DNA of 64,000 nucleotides from Actinomycetota bacterium (GCA_005885555.1 VAWN01000022.1:73216-137215); one strand, 5' to 3'. Counted from the stretch's first letter, positions 25,835 to 34,598 are shown. A program made the numbers and translations. Notes: a model not told the origin generated them from the letters alone.

Positions 25835-27007
25835 ATGAAGACTTGGGTTCGCAAGTCGCTCAAGGTCGGCATTCTCTCCGCCGGCTTCCTGCTCATCGGT
25901 GGCGCTGCCGCCAACGCCGCCAGTACCACCGACAACTTCGGCATCCTGGGCGGCAACCAGGTGTCCGCGCCGATCCAGGCGCCGATCACCGTCACCGGCA
26001 ACGCGATCGGCCTGCTCGGCAACGCCTCGGCGACCGGCGGCGGCGGCGCGAGCACCAGCGGTACCGCGGGTGCCGACCTCGGTAGCACGTCGAACAACTA
26101 CGGTGTCGGCTCCGGCAACCAGGCCGGTGTCTCGCTGCTCGCCCCGATCACCCTGTCCGGCAACGCGATCGGTGCCCTGGGTACCGCGACGGCCGCCTCC
26201 GGTGGCGCCGGCAGCTCGGCGAGCGGGATGGCGACCGCCAGCGGCAACACCTCGAACAACTACGGTGTCGCGAGCGGCAACCAGATCCACGCGCCGATCC
26301 AGGTGCCGATCAGCATCACCGGCAACGCCATCGGGCTGCTCGGCAACGCCTCGGCGACCGGCGGCAGCGGTGCCAGCACCGGCGGCGCCGGTGCCGGCGC
26401 GGGTAGCACCTCGAACAACACCGGTGCCGGCTCCGGCAACCAGGTCGGCGTGCCGATCCAGGTACCGATCGACGTCTGCGGTACCGCGGTCGGCCTGCTC
26501 GGTGGCGCGGACGCCGCCTGCGGCAGCAGCACCGGCACCGGTAGCGGTTCCGGCAGCGGTGGCTACGGCACCGGCACCGGCAGTGGTTCCGGCAACGGTG
26601 GCTACGGCACCGGCACCGGCAGCGGCGGCTACACCACCGGCACCGGTGCCGGCGCAGCCGCGAACACCTCGACCGGCGCGGCCGCGAACACCTCGACCGG
26701 CACGGGCACCTCGACCGGCAGCACCGCCGGCGCGGCCAGCACGCTGAACAACCTGACCGGTGGCGCGACCGGCGCCATCGCCGCCACGAAGCAGCACCAC
26801 GCCAAGGCGCACCACGCGAAGGCGCACCACGCCAACGGTGAGTCGGCGCACCTGCGCAGCGCCATGGCGCCGCACGCGGCCAGTGCCGGTACCGGCACCA
26901 GCAACAACTTCGGCGCCCTCGGTGGCAACCAGGCCAGCCTGCTGCTCGCGATCCCGGTCAACCTGACCCACAACGCGCTCGGGCTGCTGGGTACCGCCGG
27001 CGTCTGA
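25835..27007 (+). CDS. Secreted protein with five chaplin-like repeats and a His-rich linker
   Basis: Signal peptide MKTWVRKSLKVGILSAGFLL to ANA-AS, then five ~35-residue repeats of chaplin type. Repeat 1 is NFGILGGNQVSAPIQAPITV-TGNAIGLLGNA; 2 NYGVGSGNQAGVSLLAPITL; 3 NYGVASGNQIHAPIQVPISI; 4 NTGAGSGNQVGVPIQVPIDV-CGTAVGLLGGADAACG; 5 (C-terminal) NFGALGGNQASLLLAIPVNL. Only repeat 4 keeps the Cys pair of classical chaplins. Repeats 4 and 5 are separated by ~125 residues of Gly/Ser/Thr-rich sequence containing the basic KQHHAKAHHAKAHHANG, a possible metal- or polyanion-binding tract. There is no LPxTG sorting signal. It is likely a hydrophobic surface or amyloid-forming protein. The start ATG follows GAAAGG. 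Confidence 0.82.
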   Translation: MKTWVRKSLKVGILSAGFLLIGGAAANAASTTDNFGILGGNQVSAPIQAPITVTGNAIGLLGNASATGGGGASTSGTAGADLGSTSNNYGVGSGNQAGVSLLAPITLSGNAIGALGTATAASGGAGSSASGMATASGNTSNNYGVASGNQIHAPIQVPISITGNAIGLLGNASATGGSGASTGGAGAGAGSTSNNTGAGSGNQVGVPIQVPIDVCGTAVGLLGGADAACGSSTGTGSGSGSGGYGTGTGSGSGNGGYGTGTGSGGYTTGTGAGAAANTSTGAAANTSTGTGTSTGSTAGAASTLNNLTGGATGAIAATKQHHAKAHHAKAHHANGESAHLRSAMAPHAASAGTGTSNNFGALGGNQASLLLAIPVNLTHNALGLLGTAGV

Positions 27008-27026
27008 TCCGTCACACCTGACCACA

Positions 27027-27057
27027 GGGGCCAGCGTCCGTCCGGGGCGCTGGCCCC
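27027..27057 (+). terminator. Hairpin after the chaplin-like gene
   Basis: GGGGCCAGCG (27027-27036) and CGCTGGCCCC (27048-27057) form a perfect 10-bp stem with an 11-nt loop, 20 bp past the stop codon. Confidence 0.75.
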
Positions 27058-27069
27058 CGTGCATCTCCG

Positions 27070-27108
27070 TTGATCGACAAAATGCGCTACCCTAACGATC
27101 GTTCAGGT
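27070..27108 (+). promoter_or_regulatory. Promoter with overlapping TetR-type operator
   Basis: A -35 TTGATC (27070-27075) and -10 TAACGA (27093-27098) are 17 bp apart. The near-perfect palindrome ACCCTAACGATCGTTCAGGT (27089-27108, central AACGATCGTT exact) covers the -10, as expected for a TetR-type repressor site. It drives the carboxyltransferase and acyl-CoA dehydrogenase genes. The TetR gene at 21965-22543 is the obvious candidate repressor. Confidence 0.65.
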
Positions 27109-27125
27109 GTCGGAGGGGAGCCATC

Positions 27126-28652
27126 GTGTCACTCGACGAGGAGTCGCTCGCTGCGCTGCGCAAGCGGGCACTGGCCGGCGGGGCGGAGAAGTACCACGCC
27201 GCCAACGCCGCCAAGGGCAAGCTCTTCGCCCGGGAACGGATCGCGCTGCTGGTCGACGAGGGCTCGTTCGTCGAGGACGGCCGGTACGCCAACGCGCTGG
27301 CCGACGGGCTGCCCGCCGACGGGGTCGTCACCGGCCTCGCGCGCATCGACGGCCGGCCGGTGTGCCTCATGGCCAACGACTCCACGGTCAAGGCCGGCTC
27401 CTGGGGCGCCCGCACCGTCGAGAAGATCATCCGGATAATCGAGCGCGCCTACACCACCGGCGTCCCGATGGTGTACCTCGTCGACTCGGCCGGCGCCCGG
27501 ATCACCGACCAGGTCGACCTGTTCCCCGGCCGCCGCGGCGCCGGCCGGATCTTCTGGAACCAGGTCCGGGCCAGCGGCTCGGTACCCCAGGTCTGCGCGC
27601 TGTTCGGCCCGAGCGCGGCCGGCGGCGCCTACATTCCGGCGTTCTGCGACGTGGTCGCGATGGTCGACGGCAACGCCAGCATGTACCTCGGCTCCGACCG
27701 CATGGTCGAGATGGTCACCGGGGAGAAGACCACGCTGGAGGCGATGGGCGGGGCCCGGGTACACACCGGCGAGTCGGGGGTCGGCCACTTTCTCTGCGGT
27801 ACCGAGGCCGAAGCGCTCGACGTGGTCCGCCGGTACCTGGCGTACCTGCCGTCAAACTGGACCGCCGACCCGCCAACGGCACAGGCCGCGGACGCGCCCG
27901 ACACCGACCTCGCCGCGATCATCCCCGACTCCGAGCGGCGCGCCTTCGACATGCGCAAGCTGGTGCGCGGGCTGCTCGACGGCGGGGAGTACTTCGAGAT
28001 CCAGGACCGCTGGGCGCGCGAGGTCAGCGTCGGCTTCGGCCGCCTGGCCGGCCGGGTGGTCGGCGTCGTTGCGAACAACTCGCTGCACAAGGGCGGGGTG
28101 CTGTTCGTCGACTCGGCCGACAAGGCGACCCGGTTCGTGCAGCTGTGCGACGCGTTCAACGTGCCGCTGCTGTTCCTCGCCGACGTCCCCGGCTTCATGG
28201 TCGGTGCCGCCGTGGAGAAGCAGGGCATCATCCGGCACGGCGCGAAGATGATCACGGCGATCAGCGAGGCCACGGTACCGAAGATCTGCGTTGTCGTGCG
28301 CAAGGCCTACGGCGCCGGGCTGTACGCGATGGCCGGCCCGGGGTTCGACCCGGACGCCACCCTGGCCCTGCCCACCGCGAAGATCGCGGTGATGGGCGCG
28401 GAGGCCGCGGTGAACGCGGTCTACGCCAACAAGATCGCGGCGCTGCCGGCGGCGGACCGGCCGGCGTTCGTCGAGGAACGCCGCAACGAGTACGAGCGCG
28501 ACATCGACCTGGTCCGGCTGGCCAGCGAGCTGGTCGTCGACGCGGTCGTCGAACCCGGTGAACTGCGCGCGGAGCTGGTCGCGCGCTTCGCCGCGGCGGC
28601 CGGCAAGGACCGCCACTTCTCCCGGCGCCGGCACGGCGTCACCCCCGTGTAG
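27126..28652 (+). CDS. Acyl-CoA carboxylase carboxyltransferase (methylcrotonyl-CoA type)
   Basis: Transfers the carboxyl group from biotin to an acyl-CoA. The 508-residue product has both crotonase-fold halves: N-terminal YLVDSAGARITDQVDLFPGR and FGPSAAGGAYIPAF (acyl-CoA site), and C-terminal PGFMVGAAVEKQGIIRHGAK, VVRKAYGAGLYAMAGPGFDP and MGAEAAVNAVY. Length and motifs match the AccD1/MccB type working with an HMG-CoA lyase and isovaleryl-CoA dehydrogenase. The start is a GTG with GGAGGGGAG in front. The 3' end, including the stop, is duplicated in tandem. Confidence 0.93.
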   Translation: MSLDEESLAALRKRALAGGAEKYHAANAAKGKLFARERIALLVDEGSFVEDGRYANALADGLPADGVVTGLARIDGRPVCLMANDSTVKAGSWGARTVEKIIRIIERAYTTGVPMVYLVDSAGARITDQVDLFPGRRGAGRIFWNQVRASGSVPQVCALFGPSAAGGAYIPAFCDVVAMVDGNASMYLGSDRMVEMVTGEKTTLEAMGGARVHTGESGVGHFLCGTEAEALDVVRRYLAYLPSNWTADPPTAQAADAPDTDLAAIIPDSERRAFDMRKLVRGLLDGGEYFEIQDRWAREVSVGFGRLAGRVVGVVANNSLHKGGVLFVDSADKATRFVQLCDAFNVPLLFLADVPGFMVGAAVEKQGIIRHGAKMITAISEATVPKICVVVRKAYGAGLYAMAGPGFDPDATLALPTAKIAVMGAEAAVNAVYANKIAALPAADRPAFVEERRNEYERDIDLVRLASELVVDAVVEPGELRAELVARFAAAAGKDRHFSRRRHGVTPV

Positions 28653-28670
28653 GGCGTCACCCCCGTGTAG
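28635..28670 (+). repeat. 18-bp tandem duplication at the carboxyltransferase stop
   Basis: GGCGTCACCCCCGTGTAG (28635-28652, encoding GVTPV-stop) is repeated exactly at 28653-28670. The copy lies between the stop and the dehydrogenase ribosome-binding site, so it changes only the spacing. Confidence 0.9.
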
Positions 28671-28678
28671 GAGGAGCC

Positions 28679-29806
28679 ATGCAGTTGACCGAAGAGCTTG
28701 AGGCGCTGCGGGCGTCGGTACGCGACTTCGCCCGCGAGGTGGTCGCACCGGTCATCGCCGGGCACTACGAGCAGCACACGTTCCCGTACGAGATCGTCCG
28801 GCAGATGGGCAAGATGGGGCTGTTCGGCCTGCCGTTCCCCGAGGAGTACGGCGGCATGGGCGGCGACTACCTCGCCCTCGGCGTCGCGCTGGAGGAGCTG
28901 GCCCGGGTCGACTCCTCGGTCGCCATCACGCTGGAGGCGGCGGTGTCGCTCGGCGCGATGCCGATCTACCGGTACGGCACGGCCGAGCAGAAGCAGCGGT
29001 GGCTGCCGGCGCTGGTGTCCGGCGAGGCGCTGGCCGGGTTCGGCCTCACCGAGCCCGGGTTCGGGTCGGACGCCGGCGGTACCCAGACCCGGGCGGTACT
29101 CGACGGCGACGAGTGGGTCATCAACGGCAGCAAGGCGTTCATCACCAACTCCGGTACCGACATCACCTCGCTCGTCACCGTCACCGCGCTGACCGGGCCG
29201 GACGAGATCTCCGCGATCGTCGTGCCGTCCGGTACCCCGGGGTTCGAGGTCGGCCCCGGGTACTCGAAGGTCGGCTGGTGCGCGTCGGACACCCACCCGC
29301 TGCACCTGGACGACGTACGGGTACCGGCGGCGAACCTGCTCGGCCAGCGCGGCCGCGGCTTCGCCCAGTTCCTGCACACCCTCGACGAGGGCCGGATCGC
29401 GATCGCCGCCCTCGCCACCGGCCTCGCCCAGGGCTGCGTCGACGAGTCCGTCGCCTACGCCAAGGAGCGGCGCGCCTTCGGCCGGGCGATCGGCGACTTC
29501 CAGGCCATCTCGTTCAAGCTGGCCGACATGCGCACCCGGGCGCACACCGCGCGCCTGGCCTGGCACGACGCGGCCGCGCGGCTGGTCGCCGGGCAGGACT
29601 TCAAGCAGTACGCGGCAATGGCCAAGCTGCACGCCAGCGAGATCGCGGTGACCAACGCGCGGGAGGCCACGCAGATCCACGGCGGGTACGGCTTCATGAA
29701 CGAGTACCCGGTGGCGCGGTTCTGGCGCGACGCCAAGGTACTGGAGATCGGCGAGGGCACCTCCGAGATCCAGCGGATGGTGATCGCCCGCGACATGGGC
29801 CTCTGA
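28679..29806 (+). CDS. Acyl-CoA dehydrogenase (isovaleryl-CoA type likely)
   Basis: A FAD-dependent dehydrogenase of 375 residues that introduces the alpha-beta double bond. Visible motifs are LTEPGFGSDAGGTQTRA (FAD/substrate loop), WVINGSKAFITNSGTDITS, ERRAFGRAIGDFQ, and the C-terminal YGFMNEYPVARFWRDAKVLE followed by IGEGTSEIQRMVIARDM, where the Glu after the Gly is the usual catalytic base in short-chain enzymes. Genomic company (carboxyltransferase, biotin carboxylase, HMG-CoA lyase) points to isovaleryl-CoA in leucine breakdown. AGGAGGAGCC stands 8 bp before the ATG; the gene is co-transcribed with the carboxyltransferase gene. Confidence 0.93.
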   Translation: MQLTEELEALRASVRDFAREVVAPVIAGHYEQHTFPYEIVRQMGKMGLFGLPFPEEYGGMGGDYLALGVALEELARVDSSVAITLEAAVSLGAMPIYRYGTAEQKQRWLPALVSGEALAGFGLTEPGFGSDAGGTQTRAVLDGDEWVINGSKAFITNSGTDITSLVTVTALTGPDEISAIVVPSGTPGFEVGPGYSKVGWCASDTHPLHLDDVRVPAANLLGQRGRGFAQFLHTLDEGRIAIAALATGLAQGCVDESVAYAKERRAFGRAIGDFQAISFKLADMRTRAHTARLAWHDAAARLVAGQDFKQYAAMAKLHASEIAVTNAREATQIHGGYGFMNEYPVARFWRDAKVLEIGEGTSEIQRMVIARDMGL

Positions 29807-29901
29807 GCATTCCTGGGAAACTGTCCGGATACAGCCAGCCGCCGGTCGTGACCTTGACTTGAGCCTCCCCGGCCGGACGATCACCACCTAGCCTTCCGGG
29901 C

Positions 29902-32325
29902 ATGTCCCCCGAACCGGGCGCGGGTACAAACACGCCTGCCAGCGCGTTCGCCGAACTGTTGCGCAGGCACCGCCAGCACAAAGGGATGACGCAGGAGGAG
30001 TTCGCGGCCGCGGCCGGAGTCGGGGTGCGTACCCTGCGCGACCTCGAACGGGGCCGGGCGCGCCCGCAGCGGGCCACGGTGGACCTGCTGGTGGCGGCGT
30101 TGGACCTGGAGGGTGCCGAGCGGCTGGAGTTCATGCTGGCCGCGCGCCGGGGCGCCGGTACCGACGCGATGATCGAGGTGCGCGACGGGGTGAACCTGCC
30201 GCCCGCGCCGGTGCTCATCGGCCGCGACGTGGAGCTGGCCAGCATCGACGCGGCACTGCGGCACGCCGCGCTGGTGACCCTGGTCGGCGTCGCCGGGGTC
30301 GGCAAGACCAGCCTCGGCTGGACCGCGGCGCACCTCGCCGCACCCCGGCACCCGGGCGGCGTGGCCGGCATCGCGATCACCGAGGTGTCCACCGAGGCCG
30401 ACATCCTGGCCACCGTCGCGACGGTGTTCGACGTACCGCGCATCCGCGACCTGCCGGGCCACCTCGCCGGCCGCCCGGCGCTGCTGCTCGTCGACGCGGT
30501 CGACCGGGCCGCCGACGCGACCTCCGCGGCGCTGCGCTGGTTGCAGGGCATCATCCCGTCGCTGCGGATCATCGCGACCGGGCGGCACCCGACCCGGATC
30601 CCCGGCGAGTACGTGTGGCCGGTCGGACCGCTGGAGACGCCGCCGGCCGGGATCGTCGACCTGGCCGAGATCGCCCGGTACCCGGCGGCGCAGCTCTTCC
30701 TTGACCGGCTGCGCGCCGTCGGCCGGACCGAGCTCGGGCCGGACGACGTGGCCGCGGTCGCCGAGCTGGTACGCCGGCTGGGCGGGCTGCCGCTGGCCCT
30801 CGAACTGGCCGCCGCCCGGGGCCGGATCCTTGCGGTACCGGAGATCCTGAACCGGTACGGCGACCGGGTGCTCGACCTCGGCGGGAACGGCGACCTGGCC
30901 ACGCCGCTGCGCCCCGGTGGCGAGATGACCTTGCGCGACGCGATCGCGGCCAGCTACCGGCTGCTCGACCGGGCCGATCGGTGGGCGCTGCGGCGGCTGG
31001 CGAGCTTCGCCTACCGCTGGTCGGCGGAGCTGGCCGAGCCGCTGCTCGCCGACGGGCCGGGCGGGACGCCGGACATCGTGGTGCTCCTCGACCGGCTGGC
31101 CGGCCTCGGCCTGCTGAGCGTGCGGGTCACCGGTACCGCCCGGTTCCGGCTGCTGGACATGGTCCGCGAGTTCGGCCGGGAGGAGGCGCAGCGGGAGGGG
31201 GAGGCCACCGAGGCCGCCCGCCGGCACGCCGAGGTGTTCGCCCGGTACGCCGTGCGGACCGCGCCGGACCTGGTCGGCCGGACCCTGCCGACGGCCGCGG
31301 ACCGGCTCACCGACGTGGCCAGCGACCTGCGCGCCGCGCTGGTCTGGTCGACGCAGGCCGACCCGCGGCTCGGCCTGCGGCTGGCCGCGGCACTGCCGCG
31401 CTGGTGGCGGTTCCGCGGGCACGACCGGGAGGGCCGGGAGGTGCTGCGCCGCCTACTGGACGATCCGCGCACCGCCGACGCGGAACCGACGGTACGGGCG
31501 TGGGGGCAGCTCGGTCTCGCCCAGCTGGCCGCCGAGCACGGCGACGGGCTCGCCGAACTGTCCGAGGTCGTGGCGGCGCTGGTCACCTTCAACCGGTACG
31601 GCGACGTCACCGGCCAGCTCGCGGCGCACACCCAGCTCTGCGCGCTGTACCAGGCCGCCGGGGATCCGGAGGCGGCCCGGCAGCACGGTACCGCCGGACT
31701 GGCGCTCGCCACCCGGTACGGCCGGACCCGTGACGTGGTCGTCGCGCAGAACAACCTGACCTGGCACGAGATCCGGCTGGGCAACCTGGCCGCCGCCCGG
31801 CGCCGGCTCGCCGCGGTACAGCGGCTGGCCGGCGAGATCGGCGAGGACCGGCTGCGCGCCCTGGCACACGCGAACCTCGCCGAGGTGGCCCGGCTGGACG
31901 GCCGGTACGCCGACGCGGTCGCCGGTGCGCGGCGGGCCATCGTGCAGCTGGAGGAGCTGGGCGATCCGGGGCACCGGCGGCGGGTGCTCGCGACTCTCGG
32001 GCTGGCGCTCGCCCAGGCCGGGCGGTCGTTCGAAGCCGAGACGGTACTGGCCGAGTTCAGCGACGACGGGATGGCCGCCCTGATCGAGGCCTACCTCGCC
32101 CGCGCGGCCGGTAACCGGCAGACCGCGGTGGACCGGTTCCTCGCCGCGGCCGAGGCACTGCACGGCCAGTACGACATGCGTGACGTGGTCGAGGCACTGG
32201 TCGGCGCCGCCGCGAGCACCGACGACAGCGACCGCCGGGCAAAGCTGCTCGCGGAGCTGGACGAGCTGTGCCACCGTACCCGGATCAGGCTTCTCCCGAC
32301 CGAACGCGCGGCGTTGGGACGGTGA
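29902..32325 (+). CDS. XRE-HTH/STAND ATPase/TPR regulator
   Basis: An 807-residue signal-transducing regulator. Residues ~15-75 are a Cro/C1 helix-turn-helix (HKGMTQEEFAAAAGVGVRTL). The STAND NTPase follows, with Walker A LVGVAGVGKTSLG near residue 130 and a Walker B-like ALLLVDAVD near 195, then a winged region and C-terminal TPR-like helices (EARQ/AARQHGTAGLALATRY, GDPGHRRRVLATLGLALAQA). Proteins with this order often act as transcriptional activators opened by a ligand bound to the repeats; the signal is unknown. It starts 95 bp after the dehydrogenase gene, with the ATG preceded by a weak site, and ends at a strong terminator. Confidence 0.85.
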   Translation: MSPEPGAGTNTPASAFAELLRRHRQHKGMTQEEFAAAAGVGVRTLRDLERGRARPQRATVDLLVAALDLEGAERLEFMLAARRGAGTDAMIEVRDGVNLPPAPVLIGRDVELASIDAALRHAALVTLVGVAGVGKTSLGWTAAHLAAPRHPGGVAGIAITEVSTEADILATVATVFDVPRIRDLPGHLAGRPALLLVDAVDRAADATSAALRWLQGIIPSLRIIATGRHPTRIPGEYVWPVGPLETPPAGIVDLAEIARYPAAQLFLDRLRAVGRTELGPDDVAAVAELVRRLGGLPLALELAAARGRILAVPEILNRYGDRVLDLGGNGDLATPLRPGGEMTLRDAIAASYRLLDRADRWALRRLASFAYRWSAELAEPLLADGPGGTPDIVVLLDRLAGLGLLSVRVTGTARFRLLDMVREFGREEAQREGEATEAARRHAEVFARYAVRTAPDLVGRTLPTAADRLTDVASDLRAALVWSTQADPRLGLRLAAALPRWWRFRGHDREGREVLRRLLDDPRTADAEPTVRAWGQLGLAQLAAEHGDGLAELSEVVAALVTFNRYGDVTGQLAAHTQLCALYQAAGDPEAARQHGTAGLALATRYGRTRDVVVAQNNLTWHEIRLGNLAAARRRLAAVQRLAGEIGEDRLRALAHANLAEVARLDGRYADAVAGARRAIVQLEELGDPGHRRRVLATLGLALAQAGRSFEAETVLAEFSDDGMAALIEAYLARAAGNRQTAVDRFLAAAEALHGQYDMRDVVEALVGAAASTDDSDRRAKLLAELDELCHRTRIRLLPTERAALGR

Positions 32326-32345
32326 CACGCCAACATTGCCGCACT

Positions 32346-32386
32346 TGCCCTCGTGGCGGCAGACCCGGCCGGCCGCCACGAGGGCA
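32346..32386. terminator. Strong bidirectional hairpin
   Basis: TGCCCTCGTGGCGGC (32346-32360) and GCCGCCACGAGGGCA (32372-32386) form a perfect 15-bp stem with an 11-nt loop, between convergent genes. Confidence 0.85.
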
Positions 32387-32561
32387 TGCGTCCCCTCGTA
32401 CCGGCGAAGTCCCCCGTAGCACCCCACCAGCTCCGCCGGTACGCTCCCCGTTTCCGGGGCCTCCCCACCCGTGGCAGATTAGTCCGACGTCGCCATCCGA
32501 CCCGTGGCTAGAAGCCCGGTATGTGGGCAATCCAAGCTGCTTCTGCCGGTACTCCTGCCGG

Positions 32562-33398
32562 TTATTTCACGACCGGAGGCCCGGCGGCGAGCCGCGCCGC
32601 CGCATAGTCGCGGACCGCCTCCCGGGCCACTGACCAGTCGGCTTCCATCCACCAGGTGGCGCCGGCCGCCTGCCAGGGCGCGACGACCGCGGCGCCGGCC
32701 GCCGGATCGTCCGGCGTCGTCCCCTCGCAGACCACGTCGTACCCGTCGACTGGCAGCCCTTCCATCGTGCGGAAGTCATGGACCCAGCGGACCCCGGCCC
32801 GGATGTGCTCGGGTGTCGCCGGCCCGGCGGCGCCCCTGTCGACGACGTTCGGCAGCCACCCGTCGTACCGGGCGGCGCGCGCCATCGACCGCCGCGCCGG
32901 CCAGCCGCCGACCACCCAGATCGGGATCCGCGGCCGTTGTACCGGCGGCGGCGGAGGCATGAAGTCGCTCGGGGTGACCCGGTAGTGCCGCCCCTCGTAC
33001 TCGAACGGCTGCCCGGCCCACAGTCCGGTCACCACGTCGAGGCCCTCGTCGAGCAGCTGCGCCCGGATGCGGCGGCCAGGGTCGGGTTCGAAGGCCAACC
33101 AGCCGGCGTGGGCGGCGCCGAGCCCGACCGACAGGATCACCCGGCCGCCCGACAGGTTGTCCAGCGTGGCGGCCTGCCCGGCGAGGTCCCAGGGCCGGCG
33201 GCGGGGCAGCGGGGTGAGCATCGTACCCAGCCGGATCCGCGTGGTCACCATCGCCGCGGCCGCGAGGGCCACCCACGCGTCGACGCCCCAGACCGGTTCC
33301 CAGACGAAGAAGCCGTGCCAGCCGTGCCGCTCGGCGATCGCGGCGAGATCGGCCGCGGTGCGCGCATCACCCCAGGGGAGGACGAATCCGTACTTCAC
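32562..33398 (-). CDS. LLM-class (F420/FMN-dependent) oxidoreductase
   Basis: A luciferase-like TIM-barrel oxidoreductase of 278 residues; in actinomycetes these usually use F420. Typical elements are the opening MKYGFVLPWGDARTAADLAA, GTMLTPLPRRRPWDLAGQAA, the TLDNLSGGRVILSVGLG strand and RIPIWVVGGWPARRSMARAA. The substrate is not evident. The start is a GTG whose last bases overlap the stop of the preceding marR gene (GTGA), so the two are translated together. The 160 bp beyond its stop hold no gene. Confidence 0.88.
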   Translation of the reverse strand: MKYGFVLPWGDARTAADLAAIAERHGWHGFFVWEPVWGVDAWVALAAAAMVTTRIRLGTMLTPLPRRRPWDLAGQAATLDNLSGGRVILSVGLGAAHAGWLAFEPDPGRRIRAQLLDEGLDVVTGLWAGQPFEYEGRHYRVTPSDFMPPPPPVQRPRIPIWVVGGWPARRSMARAARYDGWLPNVVDRGAAGPATPEHIRAGVRWVHDFRTMEGLPVDGYDVVCEGTTPDDPAAGAAVVAPWQAAGATWWMEADWSVAREAVRDYAAARLAAGPPVVK

Positions 33399-33880
33399 TC
33401 ACCGGACGGTAGGGCACTTCCCGCGGTCGCGTCAGGCCGGACCGCGTCGCGTACCGTGCGGAGCGCGTCGATCATGGCGGTGAGCTGGTCGCCGTCGAGG
33501 CGGCCGATGAACCACTCCTCGATCAGCGCGAGATGCCCGGGCAGGACGGCGTCCAGCCGCTTGCGACCGTCTGCCGTGATCACCGCGTACCAGCTGCGCC
33601 GGTCGGTCGGGCAGGCCCGCCGGCAGACCAGGCCATCGCGGTTGAGCCGGTCGATGACCCGGGTGACGCCGCTGGTGGTGAGCGTGGTCTGGGCGGACAG
33701 GTCGGTCATCCGCAGTTGCCCGTCGGGCGAGCGGGCCAGCCGCATCAGCACTTCGAACTCGATCGGCGCGAGGTGGTGCTCGGCCAGCTGCGCGGCGAAC
33801 CGCGCCGCCAGGCCCTCGTATGCCTCGGCGAACAGCCCGATCGCGGTCAGGCGCTCGTCGTTCACCAGCTCGCTGTGCAC
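33395..33880 (-). CDS. MarR-family regulator
   Basis: A 161-residue winged-helix regulator: EFEVLMRLARSPDGQLRMTD, LSAQTTLTTSGVTRVIDRLN (recognition helix) and wing RRACPTDRRSWYAVITADGR. I start it at the GTG at 33880 (VHSELVNDERL), next to the control region shared with the divergent yceI gene. It overlaps the oxidoreductase gene by 4 bp. A MarR-like palindrome lies in the intergenic region, so it probably represses yceI and itself. Confidence 0.88.
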   Translation of the reverse strand: MHSELVNDERLTAIGLFAEAYEGLAARFAAQLAEHHLAPIEFEVLMRLARSPDGQLRMTDLSAQTTLTTSGVTRVIDRLNRDGLVCRRACPTDRRSWYAVITADGRKRLDAVLPGHLALIEEWFIGRLDGDQLTAMIDALRTVRDAVRPDATAGSALPSGE

Positions 33881-33928
33881 TAAACCACTGTACCAGTACT
33901 TGACGGGGAGATTATTGCTCAGTCTATA

Positions 33929-33942
33929 GTTGCCTAGACAAC
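33929..33942. promoter_or_regulatory. MarR-type operator between marR and yceI
   Basis: GTTGCCTAGACAAC is a 14-bp palindrome with a single mismatched pair (c/a), in the style of MarR sites (TTGnCTAGnCAA). It lies just downstream of TATAGT (33925-33930), a possible -10 for yceI, with TTGACG at 33900-33905 as a candidate -35 (19-bp spacing). Confidence 0.6.
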
Positions 33943-33964
33943 AAAGAGTCTTCGGGAGGATCCG

Positions 33965-34546
33965 ATGAGCGAGAGCAACGCCCTGGCGGCGCGTACCTTC
34001 AACGGGATCGAGATCCCGCAGCCCGGCACGTACACCCTGGACGTCAACCACAAGCGGGTCGGCTTCATGGCCCGGCACCTGATGGTCAGCAAGGTCCGCG
34101 GCGAGTTCGCCGAGGCGGGCGCCACCATCACGATCGCCGAGGACCCGCTGCAGTCGTCCGTGCACGCGACCATCCGGGCCGCCAGCATCAGCACCGGCCA
34201 GGAGCAGCGCGACGGGCACCTGAAGAGCCCCGACTTCCTGGACGTCGAGAAGTACCCGACGCTGGAGTACCGCAGCACCGGCGTGAAGAGCCTGGGCGGC
34301 AACGAGTTCGTGCTGACCGGCGAGCTGACGATCAAGGACGTCACGGTACCGGTCGACCTGGAGGTCGAGTTCGAGGGCGTCGGCCGCAGCCCGTACGGGC
34401 ACGACGTGTTCGGCTTCAGCGCCACCGCGGAGATCGACCGCGAGGCGTTCGGCATCACGTGGAACGTGGCGCTGGAGACCGGCGGTGTCATGGTCGGCAA
34501 GAAGGTCAAGATCGAGATCGAGGGCGAGGCCATCCGCCAGGCCTGA
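33965..34546 (+). CDS. YceI-family lipid-binding-fold protein
   Basis: A 193-residue YceI-like lipocalin-type beta barrel, believed to bind isoprenoid lipids. Typical elements are GTYTLDVNHKRVGFMARHLM, VHATIRAASISTGQEQRDGH then LKSPDFLDVEKYPTLEYRST, LTGELTIKDVTVPVDLEVEF and YGHDVFGFSATAEIDREAFG. There is no signal peptide, as in many actinobacterial members, so it is probably cytoplasmic. GGGAGGA precedes the ATG. It is divergent from marR with a shared operator; a strong terminator follows. Confidence 0.93.
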   Translation: MSESNALAARTFNGIEIPQPGTYTLDVNHKRVGFMARHLMVSKVRGEFAEAGATITIAEDPLQSSVHATIRAASISTGQEQRDGHLKSPDFLDVEKYPTLEYRSTGVKSLGGNEFVLTGELTIKDVTVPVDLEVEFEGVGRSPYGHDVFGFSATAEIDREAFGITWNVALETGGVMVGKKVKIEIEGEAIRQA

Positions 34547-34568
34547 TCGGCAGGGGCCGGATCGGCAA

Positions 34569-34598
34569 CAGGGCCCGGGTCGCCCGACCCGGGCCCTG
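34569..34598 (+). terminator. yceI terminator
   Basis: CAGGGCCCGGGTCG (34569-34582) and CGACCCGGGCCCTG (34585-34598) form a 14-bp stem, with CCTTTCT after it. Confidence 0.8.
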
